Source of the DNA: Rudanella paleaurantiibacter
GTDB lineage: Bacteria; Bacteroidota; Bacteroidia; Cytophagales; Spirosomataceae
Direction of reading: 5' to 3'
NCBI RefSeq assembly: GCF_009184635.1
Contig: NZ_WELI01000008.1
Location: 1-64,000 of the forward strand
Length of the DNA stretch: 64,000 nt
Shown here: positions 25,900 to 36,652 of the stretch, piece after piece
Layout: every line of letters starts with the position of its first letter
How positions within the stretch are numbered: the first letter of the stretch is position 1
Notes under the pieces: model-generated
What the model saw: the letters and a program-made list of their open reading frames with translations, nothing else
The model's database searches: none
What the model was told of the DNA's origin: nothing
Program-made: the position numbers and the translations under genes

Positions 25900-27513
25900 T
25901 TACGGGCGATACAGTTTTACGAGTTCTTCGGCGCAGCGTTCGCCATCCATCGCAGCCGACACAATACCCCCGGCATACCCGGCGCCTTCGCCACAGGGAA
26001 ATAGGCGTCGGGTTTGTACGTGCTCGCAGGTCTGCCGGTCGCGCGGAATCCGAACCGGCGACGAGGTACGGCTCTCGATACCAATTAACTGCCCTTCGTT
26101 GGACAGATATCCCTTCATTTTACGGCCAAAATCGCGCAGACCCGCCCGCAAGGGTTGAGCAATGTGGTCGGGCAGCACCTCGGCCATGTCGGCCGACAGC
26201 AGGCCGGGCTGGTACGAAGTGGGCAACAACGCTGGTGATAGCTTACCGTTCACAAAATCGGCAATGCGCTGGGCCGGGGCCGTTTGGGTAGGCGTTTCGC
26301 TACCCCGGCTGGCCACCCGGCAGGCATTCTGTTCCACGGCCTGTTGCAGGGCCAGGCCCGCGAGAGGCCCGTGCTTGGCATAGGGGGCCAGGTCGTGGTC
26401 GGTGATGGCGACAACCAGCCCGGAGTTGGCAAACTTGGAATCCCGACGCGAGGGCGACATGCCATTGACCACCAACTCGCCGGGGGCGGTAGCCGCCGGT
26501 ACAATAAACCCGCCGGGACACATACAAAACGAAAAAACGCCCCGTTCAACGCTCTCAAACCGGGTTTGGGTGACGAGGCTGTACGAAGCCGCCGGGAGGT
26601 AATCGCCCCGGCCCGCGGCCTGCGTGGGGAGGTGGTATTGCAGGCTGTCGATAAGTGACTGCTGATGCTCAATCCGAACGCCCATAGCAAACGGTTTAGC
26701 CTCAATCAGAATGTCGCGTTGCTGAAGCAGGTAGAAGATGTCGCGGGCAGAATGGCCCGTTGCCAGAACCACCCCCAGGCCCGTAAACTCCCCGGTTTGA
26801 CCATCGGTCAGTCGCTGCGCCACAACGCCTTTCATTTCGCCATTGACCAGAATGAAATCGACTACTTTAGTGTCGAAATGCACTTCACCGCCTGCGTTCA
26901 GGATCTGCTCGCGCAGGGCGGCCACCACGCCCGGTAGTTTGTTGGTGCCGATGTGCGGGTGGGCGTCCACCAGAATCTGGTCGGTAGCGCCGTGAGCCAC
27001 CAGAATCTCCAGAATCCGGCGCACATCGCCCCGTTTGGTCGCGCGGGTGTATAGTTTACCATCGGAGTAGGTACCGGCCCCACCCTCGCCAAAACAGTAG
27101 TTCGACTCGGGGTTGACGATATGGTCTTTGTTGATGGCGGCCAAATCGCGACGACGGGCCCGGACATCGCTACCCCGTTCCAGAATAATCGGTTTAATGC
27201 CCAGCTCAATCAGACGCAGGGCGGCAAATAAACCCGCTGGCCCCGCCCCGACAATAATGGCCGGTTGGGCGTTGGCTACATTGGGGTAGTGCAACCCGTG
27301 CTGAAGCAATGGAGTAGGGGCCTCCTTTACAAACACCTCGGTATCAACGTGTACGCGTACCTGACGGCCGCGGGCGTCGATAGACTGGCGTTTTTTACGG
27401 ACCGTAATGTCGGGTGAATCGGGAAGCCGGAGCTGGCGAAGGGCCTCGGCGCGGAAGGTCGCGTCGGTGAAGGCTTGCTCAGGCGTGAGCGAGAGCGACA
27501 GTTGATGAATCAT
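25900..27513 (-). CDS. FAD-dependent dehydrogenase (COG2509-type)
   Basis: A 537-residue flavoprotein. A conserved N-terminal domain of about 90 residues comes first (LSLSLTPEQAFTDATF, DITVRKKRQSIDARG), then a dinucleotide-binding motif AIIVGAGPAGLFAALRLIE near residue 100, RRRDLAAINK, the NYCFGEGGAGTYSDGKLYTR motif typical of this uncharacterised group, VVLATGHSARD, and a C-terminal FPCGEGAGYAGGIVSAAMDG for FAD. Homologues occur throughout bacteria and plants, with no firmly known substrate. It forms its own unit; its start lies about 150 bases from the trailer end of the CRISPR array. Confidence 0.88.
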   Translation of the reverse strand: MIHQLSLSLTPEQAFTDATFRAEALRQLRLPDSPDITVRKKRQSIDARGRQVRVHVDTEVFVKEAPTPLLQHGLHYPNVANAQPAIIVGAGPAGLFAALRLIELGIKPIILERGSDVRARRRDLAAINKDHIVNPESNYCFGEGGAGTYSDGKLYTRATKRGDVRRILEILVAHGATDQILVDAHPHIGTNKLPGVVAALREQILNAGGEVHFDTKVVDFILVNGEMKGVVAQRLTDGQTGEFTGLGVVLATGHSARDIFYLLQQRDILIEAKPFAMGVRIEHQQSLIDSLQYHLPTQAAGRGDYLPAASYSLVTQTRFESVERGVFSFCMCPGGFIVPAATAPGELVVNGMSPSRRDSKFANSGLVVAITDHDLAPYAKHGPLAGLALQQAVEQNACRVASRGSETPTQTAPAQRIADFVNGKLSPALLPTSYQPGLLSADMAEVLPDHIAQPLRAGLRDFGRKMKGYLSNEGQLIGIESRTSSPVRIPRDRQTCEHVQTRRLFPCGEGAGYAGGIVSAAMDGERCAEELVKLYRP

Positions 27514-27669
27514 GCTTGCTTGGGTCAGTTTCTATCTGACAGTAGCACAAAAATACGGCTAAATCGCGGGGGAATCAAGGCTGGTGACGCCCCGTCGGAG
27601 TCCGCGTACGTCCATTGGCCAAATGACTAATTTGGTTGCGTTGCGGTTGAGTGGATTCTCACTATCGCC

Positions 27670-30600
27670 GTTTCAACCCTTCTTATCGTGAATGTAGGTC
27701 AGTGACTGGTTTTTGAATCACTTAGGTGACGACACCAAAAATCTGTTTCAATCCTTCTTGTCGTGGATGTTGGTCAGTGACGGTTCTTCGTCCTGCTATT
27801 GGGCGTTGCCTTCCTCCGGTTTCAATCCTTCTTATCGTGGATGTAGGTCAGTGACCTGCAAGCCACCAAGACCAACCGCGACCCCGGCACAGTTTCAATC
27901 CTTCTTATCGTGGATGTAGGTCAGTGACTGCTTTGTGAGCGAGGTAAGCCGGTTCCTAGGGCAGTTTCAATCCTTCTTATCGTGGATGTAGGTCAGTGAC
28001 AGTGGGGCTGTGGGATATCTTACATAATACTATGTAAGTTTCAATCCTTCTTATCGTGGATGTAGGTCAGTGACTACGAGCCCCTACCCTTTAATGGCCT
28101 CCTTTTCTTCGAGTTTCAATCCTTCTTATCGTGGATGTAGGTCAGTGACTGCCCCGCTAAAATGGGGTTGCCACTCAGATCCTGCGGTTTCAATCCTTCT
28201 TATCGTGGATGTAGGTCAGTGACCGAGCAAGTTGACATGGTGCCAAAGGCCGAACTCGAGTTTCAATCCTTCTTATCGTGGATGTAGGTCAGTGACTTGC
28301 GGCCCAAAACGTGTGTTTGTCGTGCATGAGACGTTTCAATCCTTCTTATCGTGGATGTAGGTCAGTGACCATACACAATCAGTAGTCCGCCCATCAGATG
28401 GGGTAGTTTCAATCCTTCTTATCGTGGATGTAGGTCAGTGACTTACCGAACCGTTCGGCACTCTCCCAGTTGAACACGTGTTTCAATCCTTCTTATCGTG
28501 GATGTAGGTCAGTGACCATTGTGTCTGTTTTTGGGATGGGGTGAGCCGGGGAAGTTTCAATCCTTCTTATCGTGGATGTAGGTCAGTGACTTGAGGATTA
28601 TTTGTTTGCCGACGTTCCGGGTGCTGGTTTCAATCCTTCTTATCGTGGATGTAGGTCAGTGACGATGAAGCAATATTATAGCCTAACCGACGGGCAGGTA
28701 GGTTTCAATCCTTCTTATCGTGGATGTAGGTCAGTGACGGTAGCGGCAATGCTCAGTAGAGCGAGAAATGCGATGTTTCAATCCTTCTTATCGTGGATGT
28801 AGGTCAGTGACGCTCAGACCAAAGCCCGGTTTGGCTACGTAACCAAGTTTCAATCCTTCTTATCGTGGATGTAGGTCAGTGACAGTTCATACTCCCCTAC
28901 CTGAGCGAGACCCTCACGAGTTTCAATCCTTCTTATCGTGGATGTAGGTCAGTGACTCCTCCTTCCCGTATTCCAAGTTTCTTCTACATCCGGTTTCAAT
29001 CCTTCTTATCGTGGATGTAGGTCAGTGACAATTTCACTGAGTCTTTCGACACGCCGTACAGGGTCGGTTTCAATCCTTCTTATCGTGGATGTAGGTCAGT
29101 GACTGGGCGAGTCCGTGAGGGCGTAGACGGCATTCTCCGGTTTCAATCCTTCTTATCGTGGATGTAGGTCAGTGACAAACCAGCAACGGGTACTAGCGAA
29201 AGCCGTTCAGGTCGTTTCAATCCTTCTTATCGTGGATGTAGGTCAGTGACACCATCCGGTCGATTATTTGGAGAGAAACTGATGAGTTTCAATCCTTCTT
29301 ATCGTGGATGTAGGTCAGTGACTGTACAGCCGAACTCAAATTACGGCGAATACCATGGTTTCAATCCTTCTTATCGTGGATGTAGGTCAGTGACAGTCGC
29401 AACTTCTTTAATGAGTGTCCGGATATGGGGTTTCAATCCTTCTTATCGTGGATGTAGGTCAGTGACGTGTAGTTTTTTCATTTTATGGCTTTCTTATTAA
29501 TAGTTTCAATCCTTCTTATCGTGGATGTAGGTCAGTGACCACTCCATCCGCTAACCGGGTAACGGTGCTATGGGGGTTTCAATCCTTCTTATCGTGGATG
29601 TAGGTCAGTGACGCCGAATAGATAAGCCGTTCAACATTCGGCGCTTGCGTTTCAATCCTTCTTATCGTGGATGTAGGTCAGTGACTCGAGCGCCAGCCGG
29701 AAGTGAATCCAACCATTGCAGTTTCAATCCTTCTTATCGTGGATGTAGGTCAGTGACAACGCTGGTTAGACTGAAGCGATTTATGACTTATGCGTTTCAA
29801 TCCTTCTTATCGTGGATGTAGGTCAGTGACAATCTGTCCGGTATACAATACCGGACAGATTTGTTATAGTTTCAATCCTTCTTATCGTGGATGTAGGTCA
29901 GTGACAAAATACGCTTCATTTCTGTAGCATTTTTAGTCACGGTTTCAATCCTTCTTATCGTGGATGTAGGTCAGTGACTGGCACTATTGCCGGTGAACTT
30001 GCTTCAAATATATAGCAGTTTCAATCCTTCTTATCGTGGATGTAGGTCAGTGACCAGAACGCATTGCGTTTACAATTTCATCCGCATCAAGTTTCAATCC
30101 TTCTTATCGTGGATGTAGGTCAGTGACATACACAACTTGATCACTCTAATCACTTGTTAACACGTTTCAATCCTTCTTATCGTGGATGTAGGTCAGTGAC
30201 AGAGAATTCATGTGATTGTAATTTGAATGTTTGATACGTTTCAATCCTTCTTATCGTGGATGTAGGTCAGTGACTCAGCGAAACGGACATCTAAATCGTA
30301 TTTCTCCGAGTTTCAATCCTTCTTATCGTGGATGTAGGTCAGTGACTATTGTTTGTTCGGTAGAGTGCCAACCATCTGGCTTTAGTTTCAATCCTTCTTA
30401 TCGTGGATGTAGGTCAGTGACAGTAAATTTTGGGCATACTGGTAATTTAATGTAGATGTTTCAATCCTTCTTATCGTGGATGTAGGTCAGTGACGAAATG
30501 CGGGCAACTTGCCCTAATTCCTTGTGGTGAAGTTTCAATCCTTCTTATCGTGGATGTAGGTCAGTGACACTTAACTAACACACACGCTGCCTGTCGGCAG

Positions 30601-32630
30601 GTAACGTTTCAATCCTTCTTATCGTGGATGTAGGTCAGTGACGACAACATCAAGCGCACGGGAGGAAACCAGACCGTGGGTTTCAATCCTTCTTATCGTG
30701 GATGTAGGTCAGTGACAATCATCTTCGAACCGATTCCCAAACGACCCATTACGTTTCAATCCTTCTTATCGTGGATGTAGGTCAGTGACCTTGATTCCCA
30801 TCGCCCGAGTTTGCTGATGTGGATAAGTTTCAATCCTTCTTATCGTGGATGTAGGTCAGTGACAAGATGTCCACCTTATTGCTACCCACGGTATTTTCTC
30901 GTTTCAATCCTTCTTATCGTGGATGTAGGTCAGTGACTGCGTCCACCAGATCGGCGGAGGTATCTCCCCTGCCAGTTTCAATCCTTCTTATCGTGGATGT
31001 AGGTCAGTGACTTCTACCAAGTTAGCTTCATCCCCGGTCGATCTTCTAGTTTCAATCCTTCTTATCGTGGATGTAGGTCAGTGACAACTAACCATCTGCA
31101 ACCATTGAACCATGACAACCGCAAAGTTTCAATCCTTCTTATCGTGGATGTAGGTCAGTGACGGGGGAGAGGGCCGCATTGTCAAGCTGGTTAAAAGGTT
31201 TCAATCCTTCTTATCGTGGATGTAGGTCAGTGACCAGCGGCCCTAAGCTGATAGGACTTTAGGTTGTCCGTTTCAATCCTTCTTATCGTGGATGTAGGTC
31301 AGTGACATGCTGACCGTAGGCCGACGGGGGTGCAAACGTCATGTTTCAATCCTTCTTATCGTGGATGTAGGTCAGTGACAATTCGGCAATAGCTGCTGTC
31401 AACATGATTCAGGGGTGTTTCAATCCTTCTTATCGTGGATGTAGGTCAGTGACCCAAAGCGAGTAATCTACCAATTGATATACTACTCGTTTCAATCCTT
31501 CTTATCGTGGATGTAGGTCAGTGACCGGTAACGGCATACGGCGTACTGTTTGCCTGACTCTGTTTCAATCCTTCTTATCGTGGATGTAGGTCAGTGACAG
31601 CCGGTGCGGGTCTGATTGCTGCCGGTGGCCTTGTGTTTCAATCCTTCTTATCGTGGATGTAGGTCAGTGACTTCTTTTTTGTGGATCATTTTTCACTATG
31701 GATAGAATGTTTCAATCCTTCTTATCGTGGATGTAGGTCAGTGACCAACCAAACAATGTACGCCGGTCACCCACATCCGGAGGTTTCAATCCTTCTTATC
31801 GTGGATGTAGGTCAGTGACCCCCTTCGCCCAACAAAGTTGAGGGCTGATTCAAGTCGTTTCAATCCTTCTTATCGTGGATGTAGGTCAGTGACAATCTAC
31901 TGTTTACAGACAAACAATAGTTAACAGTATAGTTTCAATCCTTCTTATCGTGGATGTAGGTCAGTGACTGGCGGGTAGAGGGGAATATTGCCCCAGAGGT
32001 GAGCGTTTCAATCCTTCTTATCGTGGATGTAGGTCAGTGACCTGAGCGAGGATGATTTGGTAAGCGTTCTGGCTACCGTTTCAATCCTTCTTATCGTGGA
32101 TGTAGGTCAGTGACGGCGTGGACATTCTCACCTACCTACCCATTCAGGTAGTTTCAATCCTTCTTATCGTGGATGTAGGTCAGTGACTGTTAGGGGTTAT
32201 GAAGCGGGCCACCACCAAACGGCGGGTTTCAATCCTTCTTATCGTGGATGTAGGTCAGTGACCCCCCGAACCGCGTCACGAGCGCGGTTTTTTCTATTGT
32301 TTCAATCCTTCTTATCGTGGATGTAGGTCAGTGACTCGGCCCGTTCCTGAGCCAGCTTAGACCGGTGATTTTGTTTCAATCCTTCTTATCGTGGATGTAG
32401 GTCAGTGACATACACCCTCAAACCGGGGAGTTGCGTGGCCGACAGGTTTCAATCCTTCTTATCGTGGATGTAGGTCAGTGACGGGACGGCAGGCGTTGGC
32501 CGGTGCCGTACTAAACTAATGTTTCAATCCTTCTTATCGTGGATGTAGGTCAGTGACCTTCATTGCTCATCGAGAACTCGCACGAAACAGAGCGTTTCAA
32601 TCCTTCTTATCGTGGATGTAGGTCAGTGAC
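27670..32630 (-). CRISPR. Type I-B CRISPR array, 68 repeats and 67 spacers
   Basis: The repeat is 37 bases, on the plus strand beginning GTTTCAATCCTTCTTATCG and ending GATGTAGGTCAGTGAC. I counted 68 starts, with a mean period of about 73.5 bases and spacers mostly 35-39 bases. Read on the minus strand the repeat ends ATTGAAAC, the usual 8-base 5' handle, and the cas genes lie on that strand at the high-coordinate side. So transcription runs from 32630 down to 27670. The lowest-coordinate repeat (27670-27706) has substitutions (CAACCC, GTGAATG) and the next (27745-27781) has two others, as expected at the old end. All other repeats appear identical. Confidence 0.98.
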
Positions 32631-32748
32631 TTAGGAAATGTGCAGGTAGGTTCCGTAGGTAGTGATGTGGAGTTGCATGGGTTAAAGAGTGAAAGGCGAA
32701 AGAGTGAAAGAGCAAAGCTGGAGTGCCGGAGCGACGTGAGCCGGTCTT
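32631..32748 (-). promoter_or_regulatory. CRISPR leader region with hairpin
   Basis: Only about 118 bases separate the first repeat from the cas6 stop codon, and the array promoter should lie here. An imperfect hairpin occupies most of it: the left arm 32682-32713 (AAAGAGTGAAAGGCGAAAG) and the right arm 32745-32775 (CTTTCACTCTTTCACTC) pair, and the right arm runs into the last cas6 codons. About 50 bases lie between hairpin and array. The hairpin may end cas transcription before the array. I see no strong promoter match. Confidence 0.5.
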
Positions 32749-33471
32749 TCACTCTTTCACTCTTTCGCTCTTTAAAATTGTCCCAAACCCCCGCGACACG
32801 GCCTTGCCCAGCCCCAGCCCATCGGGCAGCACCACGTTGGTAGTGAAGCCCCCCGAAAACACCACCATAGTCTGGTTTTTGAATTGGGTAGTGTGTTCCT
32901 CCGTTCGCAGCCGGACCATCACCCGCTCCGTGGGTTCCAGCCACACCCCAAACTCCCGGAACGTAGCCAGCAGCTGACTCGTCAGAATGCGTTTGAGTTG
33001 GGCTTCCCGTTCGGCTTCCGAGTAGCGTTGGTAATCGCGGTAGTTGGCCTGATTGAGGGCCATCCAGCGTGTCTCGAACCGGTAGTCGAGCAGGTCGTCC
33101 GATATACCGAGTGTGGCCTGTTCGTGTCGAATGTGCTTGCTCAGGACGGGGAAGCGTTCTCCCTGTCCTGAGCCACGGTCAATGTCGATTTCGCGTATTT
33201 TGAGAAACAGTTGTGCCAGCAGCCCGGCTCCTTCGCCCGCACCCACGAGCGTCGGCACGCGGTTGAGTACCTTGTACTGCACAAGCGGGTAGGCGTAGCG
33301 GAACTTTACATCGGCCGTTCCCTCTTCGGCTTCCAGATGGTTATGCAGCAGGGGCGAATGCTCCCGAAATAACTCGCCGAAATAGCCCCGCAGCTTATGC
33401 GCGTCCCGCGTCCGCAGGGCAATTTCAGGAAAGGTAATGGTGGTGAGGGGGAGAAGGATGGTGGAGGGCAT
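32749..33471 (-). CDS. cas6: CRISPR-associated endoribonuclease Cas6
   Basis: A 240-residue RNase that cuts the repeat RNA to make crRNAs. The two ferredoxin-like halves are visible as beta-rich segments (AIEIALRT-like start, EGTADVKFRYAYPLVQYKV). The C-terminal glycine-rich loop LGLGKAVSRGFGTIL is diagnostic. The last codons (SERVKE) come from a hairpin arm shared with the leader region, beyond the conserved domain. It is the last gene of the cas operon, two bases after cas3, beside the array leader. Its bases are GC-rich like the host genes, unlike cas3 next to it. Confidence 0.93.
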   Translation of the reverse strand: MPSTILLPLTTITFPEIALRTRDAHKLRGYFGELFREHSPLLHNHLEAEEGTADVKFRYAYPLVQYKVLNRVPTLVGAGEGAGLLAQLFLKIREIDIDRGSGQGERFPVLSKHIRHEQATLGISDDLLDYRFETRWMALNQANYRDYQRYSEAEREAQLKRILTSQLLATFREFGVWLEPTERVMVRLRTEEHTTQFKNQTMVVFSGGFTTNVVLPDGLGLGKAVSRGFGTILKSERVKE

Positions 33472-33473
33472 GG

Positions 33474-35900
33474 TTAGTGGTGGTGGGTTTGTGGCTGGCT
33501 TACAGAAGCATAGCCTGTATTTTGGCGAAAATTGTCGTGGTTGTATTGATAGCAGGCTGACGGATTACTTCGACGCGAAACATAGAAAAAGTGCTCCTTT
33601 TCGCTGTCAAACACAATCTGTGATGCCTTACCAACTCCATTTGGTAAATAAGGAAGCGGTACGTTTACTACATATTCATAGAACCTAGCTTTGATCAATG
33701 CAAATTCGCGCTTACGCTCGTAGGGTTTCAAGTCCTGTCGATTACTGATCGCTACGTACTGCTCCCAAAGTTGTTCAGCTTCCTCATTCAGCTGTACATA
33801 AACAGACTCCGTATCCTGGTCTTCGACAAACTGAAACTTGCCCACTTTCTCAAATTCCAACGCCTGTAATGCCGTCAATTCTTGTGATACCAAGACATTA
33901 GCCTGCTTGCGAACTTCCTCAAAATAGGCTTCAATCAAGGATAGATAACCATGTTCGTCCGTCTCCGAAACAGCTTTTAATACATTACCCGTTTTTACCA
34001 GCAAGTCGCCCCCGTACACCATACCACTGGCTCGTTTCATTTCGGCAATAGCATATAGAAATACCTCACTTGGTACAGCTTTCTCATTGTACCGGTTGGC
34101 GCGGCCAGCTGCCTGAATAATAGAATCAAGCGGAGCCATCGTTCTGAAAACTGTATCTACCGACACGTCAACGCCAGCCTCAATAAGCTGGGTAGAAATA
34201 ATTACCTGCTGTTTGGGCCCTTTGTACTTTTTAATACGGTCGATAATTCGTTTGCGTTCGTAAGGGGTAATGAGTGTAGTGAGGTAATAAACGTCGGTTT
34301 TGTCTTCGCCCAAAGTAGTCGCCACAGTCTTGAAGCACTCCAACGTAGCTTTTTTGGTATTCAGAATGACCAGTACGTTTTTAGTTGGGTTACCCTGGCA
34401 GTAGTCAATTACATCTTGCTGGAACTCTTTAAAACTGACCTCCTGACGGGTGCGGTTAATTAGCCGAGTTCGGTTAAAGTGTGGGCTTTTGAAATAATTG
34501 CGGTAGTTGGGCACCAACTCTGTAATCTCCTCATCAGGCGTGAAAATCAACGGTTGGGTGGCCGACATCAGCACGAAATAGCAATTGTACCGTTCGCCCA
34601 GCGTCTTAAATGTTTGCCGAATCAGGGGCCACAATTCGTACTTTACCTGCTGAACTTCGTCAAGTATGATAACTGAGTTAGCCAGATTGGGCAGTTTCAA
34701 TAGTTTGGTTTTATCATTTGAAAATAGCGTTTCCAGCAACTGCACAAACGTCGTGACAACGATACCCGACTGCCACGTTTCAATCAAAAACTGACTTTTA
34801 TCCTGGTCAAGCGTATCATCACCAACTTTGTAGGCCGGTTCTGCTAAATGATGATGCTTTAGCAAAATATCAGAAGTTGGATTGTTAAATACGTCCTGAA
34901 ACACCCCAAAATTCTGGTCAATGATTGACGTAAAGGGGATGGTTATAACTAGGCGTCCGGCTTCCAGTCTCAGCTTCTGTTGTAATGCCAAACCAACCGC
35001 CAGCGACGTAAGCGTTTTGCCTAACCCTGTAGGCAGCGTAATGGAATACAGGTGCTGTTCGGGCTTGCAAATTCGGAAAACGGCCTCAAGTGTTTCCTGA
35101 TAAGCCTGATTTTTCAGTTTATCCAGACTGCTTTGTGGCTTGTCAAAACCCTTCTGTTGCCGGTACGTTTCTAGCGCAGCCAAAGCCGGTTGAGTTGCCG
35201 ACGGGACATCGATACCTTTCAGAATAACATCCGATTTGTCGGAGAGCAAAAGCGTGCCGTAGAACAACTGATGCCAGTAGAAATAGCGATTTTTGGCGTC
35301 AGCAGGAAGGTCTTCGTATTCGCCGAGGTCGAAAAAATCAAGTGAAAAATCCCCGTATTCGTCCAAATACGCTTGTTCTTCAATATAAAGTTTGAAGGAC
35401 GCCCAATCAAAACTAAAGTCGACCACAGAGAGTAGTTCGTTTAGAATTGCTTCTGTTTCACTTTCGTCTTGAAAGGCTGAAACTTGCTCAGAAAGAATAT
35501 TGGCTTTTTCTTCTAGAAACAGCTCATCTGCAAAATCTTTCAGATTGCCATGATGCCGTTTAACGGCCGTAAACACCAGATAAGGCAGAAGTTTACGATC
35601 ACTTTCGTTAAGATCAAACCGGGCTAAATACTGTTCAACTACCACTTTTGCTAATAGGGCCGACAGTAAGGCGTGTTCCTTTGGCCCTGTTACTTTGTGG
35701 TCAGGGGAAAGCAGGTATATTTGAAAAAAACGCGTTCCTTTCGCAACATCATGGGTTACCCCAGCCAGATAGCCGAGGTCTGCCAGTAAGCCCTCAGGCA
35801 AACCAAAATCAGTGTTTCGGTTTGTCAGCAGTTGGCGACATGACTCAGCTACCTGCCGCAAGTGTACAATTAGCGGAACGCCGGGGTGTGAGTACAGCAT
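33474..35900 (-). CDS. cas3: CRISPR-associated helicase-nuclease Cas3
   Basis: An 808-residue effector that unwinds and degrades target DNA after Cascade binding. The N-terminal HD nuclease region has YLAGVTHDVAKGTRFFQ (near 50-65) and KEHALLSALLA. The helicase has Walker A LPTGLGKTLTSLAVG near residue 290, the DEVQ box in VIILDEVQQVKYE, SATQPLIF, and motif VI QAAGRANRYN after STQLIEAGVDVSVD. The length is normal for type I-B. The start overlaps the cas5 stop by one base. Sampled lines are AT-richer (about 42% GC) than neighbouring non-cas genes, a sign of horizontal origin. Confidence 0.97.
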   Translation of the reverse strand: MLYSHPGVPLIVHLRQVAESCRQLLTNRNTDFGLPEGLLADLGYLAGVTHDVAKGTRFFQIYLLSPDHKVTGPKEHALLSALLAKVVVEQYLARFDLNESDRKLLPYLVFTAVKRHHGNLKDFADELFLEEKANILSEQVSAFQDESETEAILNELLSVVDFSFDWASFKLYIEEQAYLDEYGDFSLDFFDLGEYEDLPADAKNRYFYWHQLFYGTLLLSDKSDVILKGIDVPSATQPALAALETYRQQKGFDKPQSSLDKLKNQAYQETLEAVFRICKPEQHLYSITLPTGLGKTLTSLAVGLALQQKLRLEAGRLVITIPFTSIIDQNFGVFQDVFNNPTSDILLKHHHLAEPAYKVGDDTLDQDKSQFLIETWQSGIVVTTFVQLLETLFSNDKTKLLKLPNLANSVIILDEVQQVKYELWPLIRQTFKTLGERYNCYFVLMSATQPLIFTPDEEITELVPNYRNYFKSPHFNRTRLINRTRQEVSFKEFQQDVIDYCQGNPTKNVLVILNTKKATLECFKTVATTLGEDKTDVYYLTTLITPYERKRIIDRIKKYKGPKQQVIISTQLIEAGVDVSVDTVFRTMAPLDSIIQAAGRANRYNEKAVPSEVFLYAIAEMKRASGMVYGGDLLVKTGNVLKAVSETDEHGYLSLIEAYFEEVRKQANVLVSQELTALQALEFEKVGKFQFVEDQDTESVYVQLNEEAEQLWEQYVAISNRQDLKPYERKREFALIKARFYEYVVNVPLPYLPNGVGKASQIVFDSEKEHFFYVSRRSNPSACYQYNHDNFRQNTGYASVSQPQTHHH

Positions 35901-36652
35901 CAGAGATAAAGAATATTGCCAAAATCAGACGTTTCAATCCAGGTGTTAGTACGAACCGCAACGGCTCCCCCGTCAGCATCTACAAGCACTTCTCCATATC
36001 GGGTAACAACGCGCTCTTTTGATAGCTCAATCGGCATAGTCTCGACGTAGTAGTGCGCCGTTTGATTGAACTCTATCGGTGAACTATCCGTAAGCGCTGA
36101 CAGATTCACCGCCGATTGAATAGGAACCGTGTTACCTGCACTTGTTTTCAGCGTAGCCGAGCAAACCACCGTATTACTCAACACCGCTGTAAACTGACTC
36201 AAACCCAGATAAGGCGTAAAATGGTGCGCGTTATTGGTTAATCGTTCGCTTAGTTTGTCAATTACAGTCTCATCCTGATGCTGCACGAAGACCCGAAACG
36301 CAGGGTTTTTGAGTAGTTCAAATTCGATCTGTGTGCGTCCACTCTTTTTGATTTCAAAGAATGAGTTGCCTGTATCGAGCAGATTAAAGCCAATATTCAC
36401 CTTTTTTACAGGAGACAACAGTTGTATGGCAACCCCACAAACGGCGCTGCTAAAGAGTTCCTGTACCGGTGTTACGTTGCCTGGAAAGCGGCCGGGGGCC
36501 GTTTCGCGTTCTATGCCCAGCACGGCCCCCAACAGCCCCGTTAGTGCCGTTCGCGTGGGAATCGGGTAAGTCAGGGGCGAGGTGGTGGTGTTGAACTTGC
36601 GAAAGTGGCCGTACTCGCCCGATACTTCGAAGACGATTAGCCGGTTGCTCAT
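35900..36652 (-). CDS. cas5: Type I-B Cascade subunit Cas5
   Basis: A 250-residue subunit that caps the 5' handle of the crRNA. The family N-terminal signature LIVFEVSGEYGHFRKFNTTTS with LTYPIPTRTALTGLLGAVLG is clear. The fold continues with IQLLSPVKKVNIGFNLL and PYLGLSQFTAVLS, as in the I-B (Cas5h/Cas5b) branch. It overlaps cas7 by four bases and cas3 by one base, so translation is coupled. Confidence 0.94.
   Translation of the reverse strand: MSNRLIVFEVSGEYGHFRKFNTTTSPLTYPIPTRTALTGLLGAVLGIERETAPGRFPGNVTPVQELFSSAVCGVAIQLLSPVKKVNIGFNLLDTGNSFFEIKKSGRTQIEFELLKNPAFRVFVQHQDETVIDKLSERLTNNAHHFTPYLGLSQFTAVLSNTVVCSATLKTSAGNTVPIQSAVNLSALTDSSPIEFNQTAHYYVETMPIELSKERVVTRYGEVLVDADGGAVAVRTNTWIETSDFGNILYL

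Noticed and set aside
27713-30455. Open frames encoding repeats of FNPSYRGCRSVT
   Set aside because: They are translations of the 37-base CRISPR repeat, not genes.
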